From Adineta vaga (lineage: Eukaryota > Rotifera), in NCBI GenBank assembly GCA_021613535.1, contig CP075495.1:13454001-13518000 (forward strand): 64,000 bases of DNA, given 5' to 3'. How positions within the stretch are numbered: position 1 is the first letter of the stretch; every line of letters begins with the position of its first letter. Shown here one piece after another: positions 48,546 to 61,656 of this stretch. A model generated the notes under the pieces. It searched no databases. It saw only the letters and a program-made list of their open reading frames with translations, and was not told the origin of the DNA. The position numbers were made by a program, and so were the translations under genes.

Positions 48546-49774
48546 TTATTTCGTTTCTAATTCATCTTTGGAGAGAACTTCAAAATCTTCATCAGATGAT
48601 TTCGTTGGTTTCGTACCATCTTCACTTTCAGTTATTGAACTTGACCGACTACTTGATTTATCTTTTTCTTCATTTTCATGTTCACTTTCGGTTTGAGCAA
48701 CAATATTCATTTCCACAGTTTGTTTATTTTCTTCATTGAGATTTTCTTTTTTATTTGTGAATTTTTCTTCTTCATTTTCATTGTCATTGTCATTATCATT
48801 ATCTTTCTTTACATCATTGGTTTTACTACTTGTCTTCTTCTTTCCTGGTGCATTCAATGTATATAATGGAACAAATGATTCGAAAAATCCCACATCTTCA
48901 GTTAAATTTGGTAATAACCAGAATTTAATTTTACCTAATGTCAAAAGCCAAACACCGGCAAATAAAATATATTTAAAAACAGCCAATGATAATAATAAAC
49001 CAAGTAAACTAGCCAGTACCATGGATAGATAATACACTCCTGTTCGTACTTCAGCCGGCCATAATGGAAATAGACAAACACCAATACAACCAATAACAAG
49101 TAAAGCACCCATAATATATTGTTTAATTGTTGTTGGAGAATAGATCCAAACATAGAATTCATTTGGTGAATCAACAAATAATTGTTCATCATGTAATTCA
49201 AATTTAAATTTTTTCTTCTTTGTTTTATCTTTTTCTTTCGAATCTTCATCTTTTGTTGCTATTGATTCCGTTGTTACTGCGGACTTTGATTTCCGTTGTC
49301 TTATAGCACGAGGTGTATTTGACTGAGATGTATCACCGGTTGTATTCGATGATGTTTGCTCAGATGAAGATTTATCTTCTTTATAAACTTTCACAACTCG
49401 ACGAAATAATTCCGTGTCCAAAAATTTTCGAAGCATCTATTAGATTTCATTTTAGAAGAAAAAAAAAGGAAAAATCATCTTTTTCAATTTACCTGTACAG
49501 CATCGTGTTTTGAAGAGAAACAAACAGGATGTTTACTATCAGTCTTTGAGTCACCAGTTAATGCTTTGGTACTTATTGATGACCATTTTGATTCCGTAAG
49601 ACATTCAACTGCTTTTGTTCCATTGAAATAAACAACTTGCATACCCATTAACATGCCTTTTTTTGTTGGACATTGAAAACGAAGATGTTTAGCAATAGAT
49701 TTTTCAATAGGTGTTAATTCCGGTATTTCATCAGTCGATCGACGACGTCGAGATTTTTTTCGATTGTCCGACAT
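48546..49774 (-). CDS. SEC62: SEC62 translocation protein
   Basis: Two exons, 49774-49493 and 49436-48546; 390 residues (human 399). A basic N-terminus (KKSRRRRS) and the SEC62 domain (LRFQCPTKKGMLMGMQVVYFNGTKAVECL) are followed by a charged linker. Then come EFYVWIYSP, a first membrane helix (about 203-221), WPAEVRTGVYYLS, a second membrane region, and KIKFWLLPNLTEDVGFFESF. The acidic tail ends DEDFEVLSKDELE, matching the LC3-interacting region of human SEC62. SEC62 works with SEC61/SEC63 in post-translational import into the ER and acts as an ER-phagy receptor. Confidence 0.94.
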
Positions 49775-50966
49775 TGATTAAATTGAAATGTAAATGATCT
49801 GAATAAAATATATAAAATAACTAAAGAATTATACGTGTATAGGTATATATATATATATTACAAATGAATAAAGAAGAAAAAAAAGAAGGGTGGAGTCGTA
49901 TTAAATGAAGAATAGAGGAAAAAAAATTGAACAGTTGCATTCATATTGAAAATCACACATTGATGTAATTTGTTGTTCAATATGTACACACAAACTCCTT
50001 TTTTTCTTCTTCTTTAACACAAAGGACATATTTGACAGGTATTACGTCATCGGAATTCCCACCTTTTGAATATATCAATCAATGTGAGAAGTGGGTTCAA
50101 CTATACTATAGTATATATCTAATGTTTGTTGAATAATAGTACTTGATATGTCTACATTACTATACCTTGAGTGGGTGGAGATTGTCAGAAAAGAAAGAAA
50201 AAGGAATAAAATTATATATGGATTTATATTTGTTGTGTGAAGTTATTAAATGATTATCTAAACAAAGATTAATTTTCAAAAAATCGTTTTGTTTTATTAT
50301 TCGAGAATATAAACGTAAGTGCATATGTTGTATCGTCATCGAAGTGATAAATACTGAACGTGGGTGTAGCGGTGTGTAGCGCGTGCTTTGCTTTTTTTCC
50401 TTTTCTTGTCAATGACTCAGATTGAAGCGTTCGGAGAGCGAACAGAAGATAAGTTGATGTGGACTATGATATATGTGGCACCATCTTAGAATATTTGAAA
50501 GACAAGTTCTGTGTGAAAAAAAGCTTTTTTCTTGTAAATTTTTTCTTTGAACACTTGTAGTTTTATAAATAAAATATTCAAATAAATGATGATATGAAAC
50601 CCTCTCTGGCGACATTGAATTCGAATGGTTAGAGTAATTGACCATTGATTGGATGTGATAGATTACATACATACAATACATAGAGAATTGCATTGCATTG
50701 TAGTATATGCTTGTTAAATTGGATTTAAGTTGCAATCACTTGAAAGTTCAAGGTGGAGAGTATAACAATGCTACGTCCTTCATTTTCTTTCTCTTGCTTA
50801 GAAGTCACGTTTATATTTCAATCGATAATTAGTTCAATCATATTGATGAAGTTTTTGAATAAAAATTTGATTGTCAAATATAGAAATGAAGATTATAAAA
50901 GAAAATTTTGTTGTATTCGACAAGATAATTATTTTAAAACAAAATCAAAACTGATTGTTGTTTCAG
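49775..50966. other. Intergenic between divergent genes
   Basis: Holds the 5' flanks of SEC62 (-) and MOCS3 (+). It has an (AT)n tract at about 49845-49858. No exon was recognised. A TGTTTCAG tract ends immediately before the MOCS3 ATG. Confidence 0.5.
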
Positions 50967-52193
50967 ATGACAAACATTGTTCGTAATCATTCTTTAACTA
51001 ACGATGAAGTACAACGTTACTCTCGTCAATTAATTCTCTCTGAATTTGGTGTACATGCACAAGAACGTTTAAAAAATGCTTCAGCATTAATCATCGGTTG
51101 TGGTGGTTTAGGATCACCTGCTGCTCTCTATCTTGCTTCATCAGGTCTCGGTCATCTCGGTTTAGTTGATCATGATCATGTTGATATGTCGAATCTTCAT
51201 CGACAGATCATTCATCGTGAAACAACAATTGGTAAAACAAAAGTTGAGTCTGCTCAGTTAACATGTTCACAAATGAATTCTTCATTGAAAATTGATACTT
51301 ATAATCAATTATTAACATATGAAAATATTCTCGATATAGTTAAACAATATGATGTGATTCTTGATTGTACAGATAATGTCATTACACGTTATTTAATCAA
51401 TGATGCTTGTGTTCTTGCTCATAAACCATTGATTTCTGCAAGTGTTATTCGTTTTGAAGGACAATTAACAGTATGGAATTATTTGGAAAAAAATGGTCCA
51501 TGTTATCGTTGTCTATATCCTCAACCACCACCAGCTGAAACAGTTTCAACATGTTCAGATGTTGGTGTGCTTGGTCCTGTATGTGGAACATTAGGAAGTT
51601 TACAAGCATTAGAAGCTATTAAACTCTTAACTAAAATCGGTGACGTTTTATCTAATCGAATGCTTCTTGTTGATGGTCTATCAATGAATTTTCGAACAAT
51701 TAAATTACGTAATCGACAGCCTACTTGTGCAGTATGCGGAACGAATCCAAGTATTATTGATCGACCAGCTCCTCCTCCAGCTGATCAATGTACCGATGAT
51801 AAACCATGTCGAAAGAATATATTATCTCGACGAGAACGTATTACAGCAACAGATCTATCAAAATCAACTTTATCATCACCATCATTTATTATTGATGTTC
51901 GACCTGAACATGAACTTCATATCGCTCAATTTGAAAATTCATATCATTTACCAATGGATCGTCTTCTATATAATACAAATGAAGAACAATTACGTGATGA
52001 ATTACGATCAAATATTGAAAAAAATCATCAAATTGTTATTGTTTGTCGTCGTGGAAATGATTCTCAAATAGCTGTAAGACGATTAAAAGAATTACTATCA
52101 GATATAGATAATATCGACGAAAAACTCAAAGATCTCGAAGGTGGTTTTCAAGCTTGGCATACAGATATTGATTCAACATTTCCGTTATATTAA
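50967..52193 (+). CDS. MOCS3: MOCS3/UBA4 sulfurtransferase-adenylyltransferase
   Basis: Single coding exon, 408 residues. MoeB/E1-like adenylyltransferase domain about 10-250: RYSRQLILSEFGVHAQERL, nucleotide loop GCGGLGSPAALYLASSGLG, RQIIH, zinc pairs CYRC and CAVC, and the conserved Cys196 in ETVSTCSDVG. Rhodanese domain about 295-408 with IDVRPEHE and the active Cys360 in CRRGNDSQ. MOCS3 adenylates and thiocarboxylates URM1 and MOCS2A, serving tRNA 2-thiolation and molybdenum cofactor synthesis in the cytosol. It lacks the N-terminal coiled region of the human protein. A TGTTTCAG directly before the ATG looks like a (trans-)splice acceptor, so ATG 50967 is taken as the start. Confidence 0.95.
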   Translation: MTNIVRNHSLTNDEVQRYSRQLILSEFGVHAQERLKNASALIIGCGGLGSPAALYLASSGLGHLGLVDHDHVDMSNLHRQIIHRETTIGKTKVESAQLTCSQMNSSLKIDTYNQLLTYENILDIVKQYDVILDCTDNVITRYLINDACVLAHKPLISASVIRFEGQLTVWNYLEKNGPCYRCLYPQPPPAETVSTCSDVGVLGPVCGTLGSLQALEAIKLLTKIGDVLSNRMLLVDGLSMNFRTIKLRNRQPTCAVCGTNPSIIDRPAPPPADQCTDDKPCRKNILSRRERITATDLSKSTLSSPSFIIDVRPEHELHIAQFENSYHLPMDRLLYNTNEEQLRDELRSNIEKNHQIVIVCRRGNDSQIAVRRLKELLSDIDNIDEKLKDLEGGFQAWHTDIDSTFPLY

Positions 52194-53220
52194 AATAAAA
52201 TAATAAAAATCTATTTTGACTTTTCACGAATTTATTTGTATATTATTCCGTTAAATATATACAAAAAGAAGAGAATATACAAATAGTAATACAAAGAATT
52301 TCACTTTTTTAACTGATATAATGTTGATGAATAGCAGCAGGAATACCAGTATACGACTGAAAATGAGAGTGACTTAATAAACGAAAGAAATTGAAAATAA
52401 TAGGTATGTATAGACGTCATAGGAGACGTAATAGATAAAAATCAATCAAGCTTATATTGAAAAGAAGAATTTAAATAGCATTCTTTTACTGAAAATACTT
52501 TTCTAATGGTGACGTATATTTTATTCGCTCTAGATCATTTCTTGAGAAAGATATATTTCTCTTGAGAATGAATTAGGATGCATACAATTAAAATGAAAAT
52601 GTTGCATCTTTATCAAAAAATTCTAATCTATTTATTCATCCATGATTAAATTGAAATAATTCTTACACAAGAGAATAGAATTGTCTTCAATGTTTGCATG
52701 AGTCTTCTAAAACTAGTGTACAAAAAAAGTAAGAAATATTTAATGAAGACATACAAGATGTAATTTGTTCAACGATGTCATCGAGAGAAGATCTATAAGA
52801 TCACATATGAAACTATATGATTAGTATAGAAAATATCAAAGAATATTAGTCTTTTCCTATACTACATAGAAAATTTTGCAAATCAATTCAACTTCAGAAC
52901 AATTTTCTTCAATAATATTGCTATTTGAAATCCATTAATCAATTTTTATTCACTAATAATTATATTCTCTTTCTAAGTTTCATCTGTAATAATAAAACCT
53001 CGTATATATCGATAGATGTCAGTATTAGACACAAGTAAAAAAAAGCATATGATCGAAGACTTCATTATGATTTGATTCCTTGCTTATACCCTTCATCTCA
53101 TAGATGTTCATGAGAACAAAATTGTTTTGACATGTTTTATTTAGTATTTGAAAATTTCTTTTCGATTCATTTTGTTTCTCTGATGATTTAGAATTAAGAA
53201 AAATTTTCAGAATTATTTTC
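52194..53220. other. Intergenic, nothing certain
   Basis: AT-rich spacer between MOCS3 and RNF123. A short exon-like stretch on the minus strand near 52311-52357 was seen but has no partner exons. Confidence 0.5.
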
Positions 53221-56200
53221 ATGACAGCAACACATAATGTTTACGATGTCTTAACACAAATTTTTTCGAATTTCTCACAACAACAATATGGCAATGAAGA
53301 TAATTTGAATGATCGGTATGTTTCAATCAATAGAAATCTAATTATTTTGTTCTTTTTTTATTATTTAGACATTCATTTCCTCATCAATTAAGTGATGTAG
53401 GAGAATATCTTGATAATAAACTAGCCGATATTGCGACCACATGTCCTAATACTTCACGTGGTAAATACATATATTTATTTATTTATATTGAATATTATCG
53501 ATTGATCGATTTAGATTATGAAGAATATCGTTTGGGACCATCGACGACAAGTTTAATCTTACACGGAGCCACTGGAATTGTTCAATGTACACGTTATGAT
53601 GTAAATTTTTTGAATATTAAATCAAAACAAATATTGAAATTTGATATTTTAGTATACGGGTATCGCAAGTTTTAATACGGTTCGAGCTGATGTCTGTATT
53701 TTTCGTGGTAAATGGCAGTATGAAGTATTACTGGAAACACGAGGTGTTATGCAATTTGGTTGGTGTACAATAAAATGTAATTTTTCACAAGAAATTGGTG
53801 TTGGTGATACATGGACATCATTCTCTTATGATGGTGGTCGAATACGAAAATGGAATGTACAAAATTCCAAATATGGTGATGTAAGATTGTCAAAATAAAT
53901 TTAAAAAACAAAAACGATTCATATTTTTGTTGATTTCTTTTTAGCCTTGGTTAGCTGGAGATATTATTTCATGTTTAATCGATTGTGATGAAGGAACAAT
54001 ATCATTTAAACGGTAGATAAGATTAAGAATAGCGATGAATTCGTATGTTCTATGATTTGAATTCTTTTTTTTTAGAAATGGTGTAGATTTAGGTATTGCA
54101 TTTGATAATGTTCCATGTGGAAAAGGTATTGCATATTTTCCTGCAATATCATTATCACAAAATGAACGTGTAAAAATCAATTTTGGTTCAACACCATTTC
54201 GACATCCGACTTTGAATTATTTACCAATCGATGAAAAACCACAAATACTCATTGAACAAGCAGATTTTTTATTAAATACATTTCAACAAGTTATTCATTT
54301 TGAAAAATATCAAAGATACAATGGATCAAATAGAACAACAAATGCATTAAAAGTTTGATTTTCATTTTCAATGATTTATGAAATTTTGTTCGTATTCATT
54401 TAGTTACCACAATCAAGAACTATATCAGATCCAAAGAATGAGCCAATTCTAATGATTATTGCTCAACAAATTATTGAACGTCTCTGTCCATTATTGGTTA
54501 GTTATAGCGAAAAAAACAAAACAAAAAGGAAACCTATTAAGAAAAAGTTCTTTCAAATAGAACTAATGACATTTCATTGATGAAAAAGCAAGAGCATATA
54601 TAATCCATTTCTTTTTTCTCCTATTCAAGAAGAAAAGTTGAGGACATATGAGACTATTGAATTTCTTGCAAAATATGCACTTTTTCATACATAGAAATAA
54701 CCTTGATCACTTTCTGAATAGAACCTAAGCATTAGAAGGAAACCAATCTATTGATAATAATTTTCATCTCTTTCTCAACTGACTGACAAAGTTTTGAAGA
54801 AAGAAAGAAAAAAAAGAAAACAGAAAAGTTTTGAGATTAACCTTGACACAAACTCTTTGTCAAGGTCATACGTCTCGAGAATGTTATAAAACATACATGA
54901 TTGACAATTTCAAAAACTTTCTTATTGATTTATCTATAAGAAGAAGAAAAACCCAAGAGAAGATGACTGAATGTTTTGCACTATTGATCACGAAAGAATG
55001 TTGATTGAATTATCTTTTCTTTTTGAATAGAATTCATCTTATATTATTCAAGAATGTCTGATCTCAATGCTTCTAAAACTCAATCATGAATCTATTCATG
55101 ATGAACAAATTGAAATATCTTTATGTCTGGACTATTTCTGGGCATTCTTAGAAGTAAATTCAATTGATTTTGTTTTGTTTTTTTTCATCAATCAGAATAA
55201 ATTAAAAAAATCATTTTCATTTAGTCAAATGATTTATTGACAATCTTTACTCAATTATTTCTTTCATTAAATGTTCTCTATTTTTTTGAACCTATTCAAT
55301 TGACCTTCGATTCTCAAAAACAATATTTATATTTATTATATTCACTAATTAAACATGAAGATACTCGAAAATTATCATTGGAATCGATGTTTTTTCTTAA
55401 AGTTAAATTACCATTATTTATTGATATTAAACCACCGGATACTGAAGTTCTGAAACAAATTATACCTGATGGATGGTCAACAAAAAAACTAAATTTAGTA
55501 AGTTTAGATTGAAGAATGTATGTGATGATAAATTCGAAAATGATTTTTTATGTAGAATGATTTAGAACGTGATTTGAGTTATTTACCAGCATGTCGAAAA
55601 TTAAAAGATGATCTTAAATCATTAGAAAATATTCAAATTGAAATATTGAAAACTTTATTAAATCCATCGGATGTTCTTCAACATCCACCATCATCAAAAT
55701 ATTTATTTATAACTAAATTTCGAATATTTCTTAAAGAAAATCTCACTGAATCACCGGTAGGAAATATTTCATGGAAAAACGCTTTCAATCAAACTATTCT
55801 TTCTATTCATAGATTCATAATTATCAACCAGGTATAATAAGAAATTTCTTCCATCGTTTATTACAAGTCTTAGAATTCTATTGGAATCAATATCATGAAA
55901 TAAAATCACTTGATGAAGGTCGAGAATATTCTTTAGCATTCGATACAGCATATGTTCCAACTGAAAAATTTATTGATAATAATTTCGATTATTTCAATTT
56001 ACAAAGATTAGGTGGAATACAAAGTCATTTAGAGAAAGAATATTCGGGTAAATAGAAATCATTAATGGACGGTCATTAATTAACCAATTTTGTTTTCTAG
56101 CGGATGTTAAACGAGCAAGAGCATCGGGTTCTTCATCGGCATCGACAACATCATCGTTCTTTGCACGAGCTTTTTCTGATCAAAATTCACGACGTGATGA

Positions 56201-58684
56201 AATGTGTATGTTGATTGAAAGATAAACAAGATATAGAAACAATTCTCTCTATTCTAGCGGAAATAGTAAATGGAAGAGTTCGTTATCGACATGAATTTGG
56301 AAGTAATTTAAAACAATTGAATGCAAGTGGTTCGGAAAGTTTAACGGAACTATTGGATGGACTTATACTACTCTATCATGTTGGTGTACACAAACATTAT
56401 TTGAAAGTAAATTTCAATCGATTGATTTTGATTAGAACAAATTTAAATTGGAAATTTAGGTTGCCGAAGTTGTTGACAGTTTACGAGAATATACAGAATC
56501 ATTGAGTGATATTGATAATAAATTACTCTATTGTCGAGATGATTGTCCAGATATTCGTGATGAACTTATTCGATCGAAGAAAATCTTTGAACAACAAGCA
56601 GAAGATTTAACAAGAAAAATAGCTTGGATAACAATCAATGTATTTTCACATGTAAAAATCTATTCTTTCTTTTCTTTTTGACATTTTTGAACTTTCCTTT
56701 TGTTTCTAGGAAAAACGACGTGATATTGTTATTTTACATCGATGTGTTCATCGAACACTTCAACTTGCATCGGAATCTGGAAATCTATTTAGTTTTGTAC
56801 CTGAAATCTATCTCAATGATATTTATTTGAATACTTTTACTGCTCTCAATGTTTATTATCCATTAGAAGGTATTCAATTCATACAATTAAAATAAATATT
56901 TTCCTTCTTTTTTTGTTTAACAATAGATTCTGTAATTAGTCGAGAAATTTCAACAGATTTTGTACAATTTGTTTCTAATCATATGCAAGATACACGAATA
57001 GTGAATACAGGTAATGATATTTATCTTGTTTTAATATTGATTATAAGTTGTTTTGATTTCAATTTCAAATAGATGTTCGTGATAATATCATTCAATCATT
57101 AAGTGCATTCTGTTTTTATACAGGCTCATTACGAGCTTTAGAAAATATGCGTGAATTTAATCGAACAGTATTAATTCGAGCATTATTAACACCTTACGCA
57201 AATCGTCCATGGGCAATGACGAATCTAATTTTAGTTCGATTTTGGAAAGGATGTGGATTTGGTTTTCGTTATTCACAAGTATATCCATCGAAATTTCTAC
57301 AAAGTTTAAGAAAAGATCGAATACAAGGTAAGAAGAAAGATCTATGTGTGTATATTTTGCTTTGTTATTGTTGAAAAATAATAGATCCATCACCATCGAT
57401 TAAATATCAACAAGAAATTGGACGATATTTATTGAGAAATGTTGATGATGCCATTGTCTTTCTTAATAGTTTATTAGGACAATTGAATTGGGCATTTTCA
57501 GAATTTATGGGATTATTAAAAGAGGTAACTAGAAGAAATTGATGTTTGATGATTATTTAATTTTCTTGTATTTAGTTGGTACCAACAAAAGCTCGTTATA
57601 TGCCAACGATTGAACATCGACAAATGAAAATATGTTCGACTTGTTTTGATGTCACTGTTAGTTTATTACGAACTATTGAAATGACTATATGTGTCGCACC
57701 GAATGTTATGTTGGATAAACATTTACCTAAATCGGAAATGTTACTCATACGTCTGATTCAAGTAATACAGATTGACATTTGTTTTTTATTGAAAATATAT
57801 GAAGAATTATTCTATTTCATAGTTGCTCAGTCAAATTATCAATCGTTTAGCAACGAAAAATTATGTTTTAGAAGAAATTCAACGATTGAAAATGTCAGGT
57901 AAGATATGATCATTTCAATTCAGAAATGAAAATACTATCGATTTCGATAGCATAATTCATTTTATTATTTATTTTTAGTATTAGACAACATTCATCCTTA
58001 TCCAATATTCTCAGCTGTATGTGGTATTTTGATACATTTAATCAATCGAACAAGTACTGAAACGTATGTTATTCATTTAAAGAAAATAAACAAACGAACG
58101 AAGTATAATTTGATTTTTCTTTGAAATTTTCATTAGATCATTACGTGTATGCCGAGCCATTCATAGTGAAGCTGATCTTGATTTATCATGTCTTCGTCGA
58201 TTAATCTATGGATCTGATAGTGAAACACTCGAGCCAGGACCATCATCACGTTTTGCACTTATATCTCAACCAGAAATAAATCGAACGGAAGTCAATGAAC
58301 TTGATGAATTCTATCGTAAATTAAATGAGACATATCAAAAATTAGCTAAAACAACGACGACATCAAATGATAATGATGAATTCTTGTGTATCATATGTTA
58401 TTCACATCCGATTCAAGCAGAATTTCGTCCATGTAAACATCAAGCATGCTTGTAAGTTATCCAATTTCTCATTCAAATGATTCAATAAGGAATAAATTTT
58501 AAATTCATTTCTCCTTTGTTCTTTTTTTTCTTCTTCCATGTTTAGGTCATGTATCAATACACATTTTATGACAAGTAATGAATGTTTTTTTTGTAAAACA
58601 CGTATTGATCAAGTTGTTGATTCAATAACTAATCGAGTAATTGACAGTGTTAAACCAAATGAAAATTATACAAAAGACAAATAA
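53221..58684 (+). CDS. RNF123: E3 ubiquitin ligase RNF123 (KPC1)
   Basis: Twenty-three exons, all phases matching: 53221-53315, 53369-53460, 53515-53600, 53653-53880, 53945-54012, 54076-54352, 54404-54496, 55031-55153, 55225-55497, 55556-55756, 55813-56047, 56101-56205, 56258-56406, 56460-56651, 56710-56869, 56927-57010, 57073-57327, 57385-57524, 57576-57761, 57823-57898, 57979-58063, 58137-58451, 58546-58684; 1218 residues (human 1314). SPRY domain about 70-250 (LGPSTTSL, FGWCTI, DTWTSFSYDGGRIRKWNV, FPAISLS). A long helical middle follows, with RPWAMTNLILVRFWKGCGFG and LNWAFSEFMGLL. The C-terminal RING (CIICYSHPIQAEFRPCKH, CFFCKTRID) keeps all metal ligands. RNF123 with UBAC1 forms the KPC ligase, which degrades p27 in G1 and trims NF-kB1 p105 in vertebrates. 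Confidence 0.95.
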
Positions 58685-59159
58685 TGATATTTTTTTCTTT
58701 TCTTTTCTTTTCTTTTTTTTATATTTGTGATCTTGTTTTTCTTTCTCTTTCGTTTGCTTTGAACAGTAGGATGAATATCTATTTATTTTCTTATGTCTGA
58801 GTAAAGACATATATATATATATATATGCATATAAATATAACATGGTTTCTTGGTAATTTTTTTTCATTTCCTTTTCTTGATCATTTACAATCAAACAGCA
58901 TTCTCTTTTTCGTGTTTTTTTCTTCTTTTCTTTCGTTTTGTATTCGAGCCTTTCATTATTACATATTTCGTCTCTATACAAGTACAGAGTTTTGCTAATT
59001 TAAAAACATAATTACTTCTTTCCCCTTCTTTATCTTGGCTTCCGTCCTTCTTTTTTCTTTCTCTTCTTTCTATATATTATAAATTATGAAAAAAATATAT
59101 CAACTGTACCATGTCTTATTCTAGTTAAAGATAAAAGAATTCTAATTTAATAAAAGAAA
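58685..59159. other. Intergenic, pyrimidine-rich
   Basis: 3' flank of RNF123 and 5' flank of GMPPB. It has long T/C runs and an (AT)n tract near 58810. No exon was recognised. Confidence 0.6.
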
Positions 59160-60627
59160 ATGAAAGCACTCATTCTTGTTGGTGGTTATGGAACACGTTT
59201 ACGTCCGTTGACACTTACAAAGCCAAAACCATTGGTAGAATTTTGTAATAAACCAATGGTCCTTCATCAAATCGAAGCTTTAGCTCAAGTATGTGTTGTT
59301 GATTGATTGATTACATTTGGAATTGTATTGAATAATATAGGTCGGTGTGTCACATGTTATTTTGGCTGTTAGTTATTTATCTGATATGCTACAACGTGAA
59401 ATGGAAGTTGAAGCTAAACGATTAGGTATTAAGATAACAATTTCACAAGAAACAGAACCATTAGGAACAGGTAGATATGATTAAGAAGAAGTATTCATAT
59501 GTTATCTTGTTATTACTTTTTAGCTGGTCCATTGGCATTAGCATGTGATCATCTTCAAACTGATAGTGAACCATTTTTTGTGCTCAATTCAGATGTGATA
59601 TGTGAATTTCCTTTTAATGAAATGATTCAATTTCACAAAAATCATAATTGTGAAGGAACGATTGTGGTAAGTTTACTGAATAATTATCAAAACGAGACAA
59701 TCTTTGATATATATCTTTCTATTATTTTCAAGGTAACAAAAGTTGATGAACCATCCAAATATGGTGTTGTTGTTTATGAGCCAACTAGTGGTAAAATTGA
59801 TCGATTTGTTGAAAAACCACGTGAATATGTTTCAAATAAAATCAATGCTGGTCTTTATATTTTTAATCCATCAATTCTCAATCGTATTGAAGTAATTTAT
59901 CATAATTAAAATCATATATATACATAAGACGTTTATTTAGTTACGACCAACATCAATTGAAAAAGAAATTTTTCCTGCAATGGCTTCTGATAAGCAATTA
60001 TTTGCATTTGAATTGAAAGGTAGACTTTCTCAATTTTGAACTTTTCCGTTTCCTATGTACGATATCTTATATAGGTTTTTGGATGGATGTTGGTCAACCG
60101 AAAGATTATCTAACAGGAATGGGTCTTTATCTTAATTATACTCGACATTCACATCCCGATAGATTATCACGTGAAAATGGTATGGTAGGAAATGTTCTTG
60201 TGGTAAGAATGAATTCGTTTGATTGATTAAATATCGATAATCATTCTTTTTACGATTAGGATCCTACAGCTAAAATTGGTGATCGTTGTCGTATCGGACC
60301 TAATGTTGTTATTGGTCCACGAGTTATCATTCAAGATGGTGTATGTCTAAAAAACTGTACAATTCTTGCTGATTCGCTCATTAAAAGTCATTCATGGATT
60401 GCAAATTGTATCATTGGCTGGCGATGCAATATAGGCCAATGGGTAATGTTTCTATCGAATGATTGGCAAATGTTCGATTTGTCAATTCTATTTAGGTTCG
60501 TATGGAAAATACTAGTGTATTAGGACTCGATGTATCCATACAAGATGAATTATTTATCAATGGTGGTGTTATTTTACCACATAAATCAATTAGTGAAAGT
60601 GTTTCAGAACCAAAGATTTTGATTTAA
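59160..60627 (+). CDS. GMPPB: Mannose-1-phosphate guanylyltransferase beta
   Basis: Eight exons, 59160-59288, 59341-59470, 59524-59666, 59733-59891, 59941-60019, 60075-60202, 60260-60442 and 60496-60627; 360 residues, the same length as the human enzyme. The nucleotidyltransferase domain begins [18 protein letters not shown] with the GxGxRxxPLT loop, then [32 protein letters not shown] and [12 protein letters not shown]. The C-terminal left-handed beta-helix (about 255-360) has hexad repeats such as [17 protein letters not shown]. It makes GDP-mannose from GTP and mannose-1-phosphate in the cytosol for N-glycans, GPI anchors and O-mannosylation. Confidence 0.96.
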
Positions 60628-61656
60628 AATCAATTCAATAACGCTACGTGTGATTTTGTTCGCAACAATTCATGACTTTTTGGTAATTGTGAATCTCTTC
60701 TATTTCATTTTTAGTTTTTTAAGCAAGAAGAAAAATAGTTCATCATGACATTGATTCTATACATTTTTTCTTCTTATTTATGATGATAAAAAGTAACTGG
60801 TAATTATTAACTTGGTGCTTTCTTCATCTTTTATCGTATTTCATTCCAATCTATATGATTCATTTATTTTTTTTTGTTATTTTTCTTGCATTAATTGGCT
60901 TTTAAAAAAAATTCTTCTATTTATCTTTCACAACTAAACAAAACAAATATATAGTCACCTCTGATCTTTCTATCTCAGTTTTGTTGTACAAAGACGTCAT
61001 TTAAACTTATTTAATGTCATATGAAGACAATTATACAGGTTAATTTTTATATAATATTACAACTCGAATATTGACGAACAAGATTTGCATAGGTGTCACT
61101 TATCTCGTACGTTTATTAGATGTTGGTTGCTATACGAATTGTTATTATAACGAAATGCGAATGACTCAGTCAGAGCAACGAATAAACACAGCGAAGCATT
61201 TGTAGATGATGAAAGAACATGATTTCATTTGTTAAACTGAAACGTGCAGTATAGTCGATGCACTACAATCTTATTATATGTATGAAAAATTGTTTATGTA
61301 AATGTTGATTTGAAGAGAAACAAAACGTATAGGAATGTACTTTATGCTAATGCTTATCTCCCAGCATTTTCTGTCTAAGTAAAGAAACATGTCATTGTCG
61401 ATGATAAAGTCAGTCGTTTATTTCGAAATCTTAATGGTTATATTGTGTGTATTCAAGTGTTGATGAAGAAGAATGAAACAAAAAAGAAGAAGAAAGATAA
61501 ACTATTTTCTATCGTTTTTTGTTCTTTTCTTTTTTTTTTTTCTATAGAAATAGATATTTAAAACAAACGAACATGTTTAATATGTCTTCTTAGTTTTAGA
61601 ATTGATAAATCTATCCACCCTATAAATAGGGTTGGCAACATAGTTGGTTTTTTCCC
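60628..61656. other. Intergenic, nothing recognised
   Basis: AT-rich with T-runs; no exon, repeat array or RNA gene was recognised. A TATAAATA box lies at 61621-61628, about 30 nt before the ATG of the TIR-SAM gene. Confidence 0.5.

Noticed and set aside
50409-50735. 108-codon minus-strand frame upstream of MOCS3
   Set aside because: No family signature and no conserved block; likely chance in promoter DNA.
52311-52357. Exon-like stretch on the minus strand (acceptor CATTTTCAG then 15 codons and stop)
   Set aside because: No upstream exon with matching phase was found between it and the RNF123 gene; probably chance.
55757-55812. In-frame read-through after exon 10 of RNF123
   Set aside because: The stretch can be read in frame but stops soon after; a GTAGG...CATAG intron gives the continuous family match.
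56180-56260. Apparent frameshift in RNF123 near 56206
   Set aside because: A 52-nt intron (56206-56257, GTATGT...TTCTAG) restores the frame, so the gene is intact.
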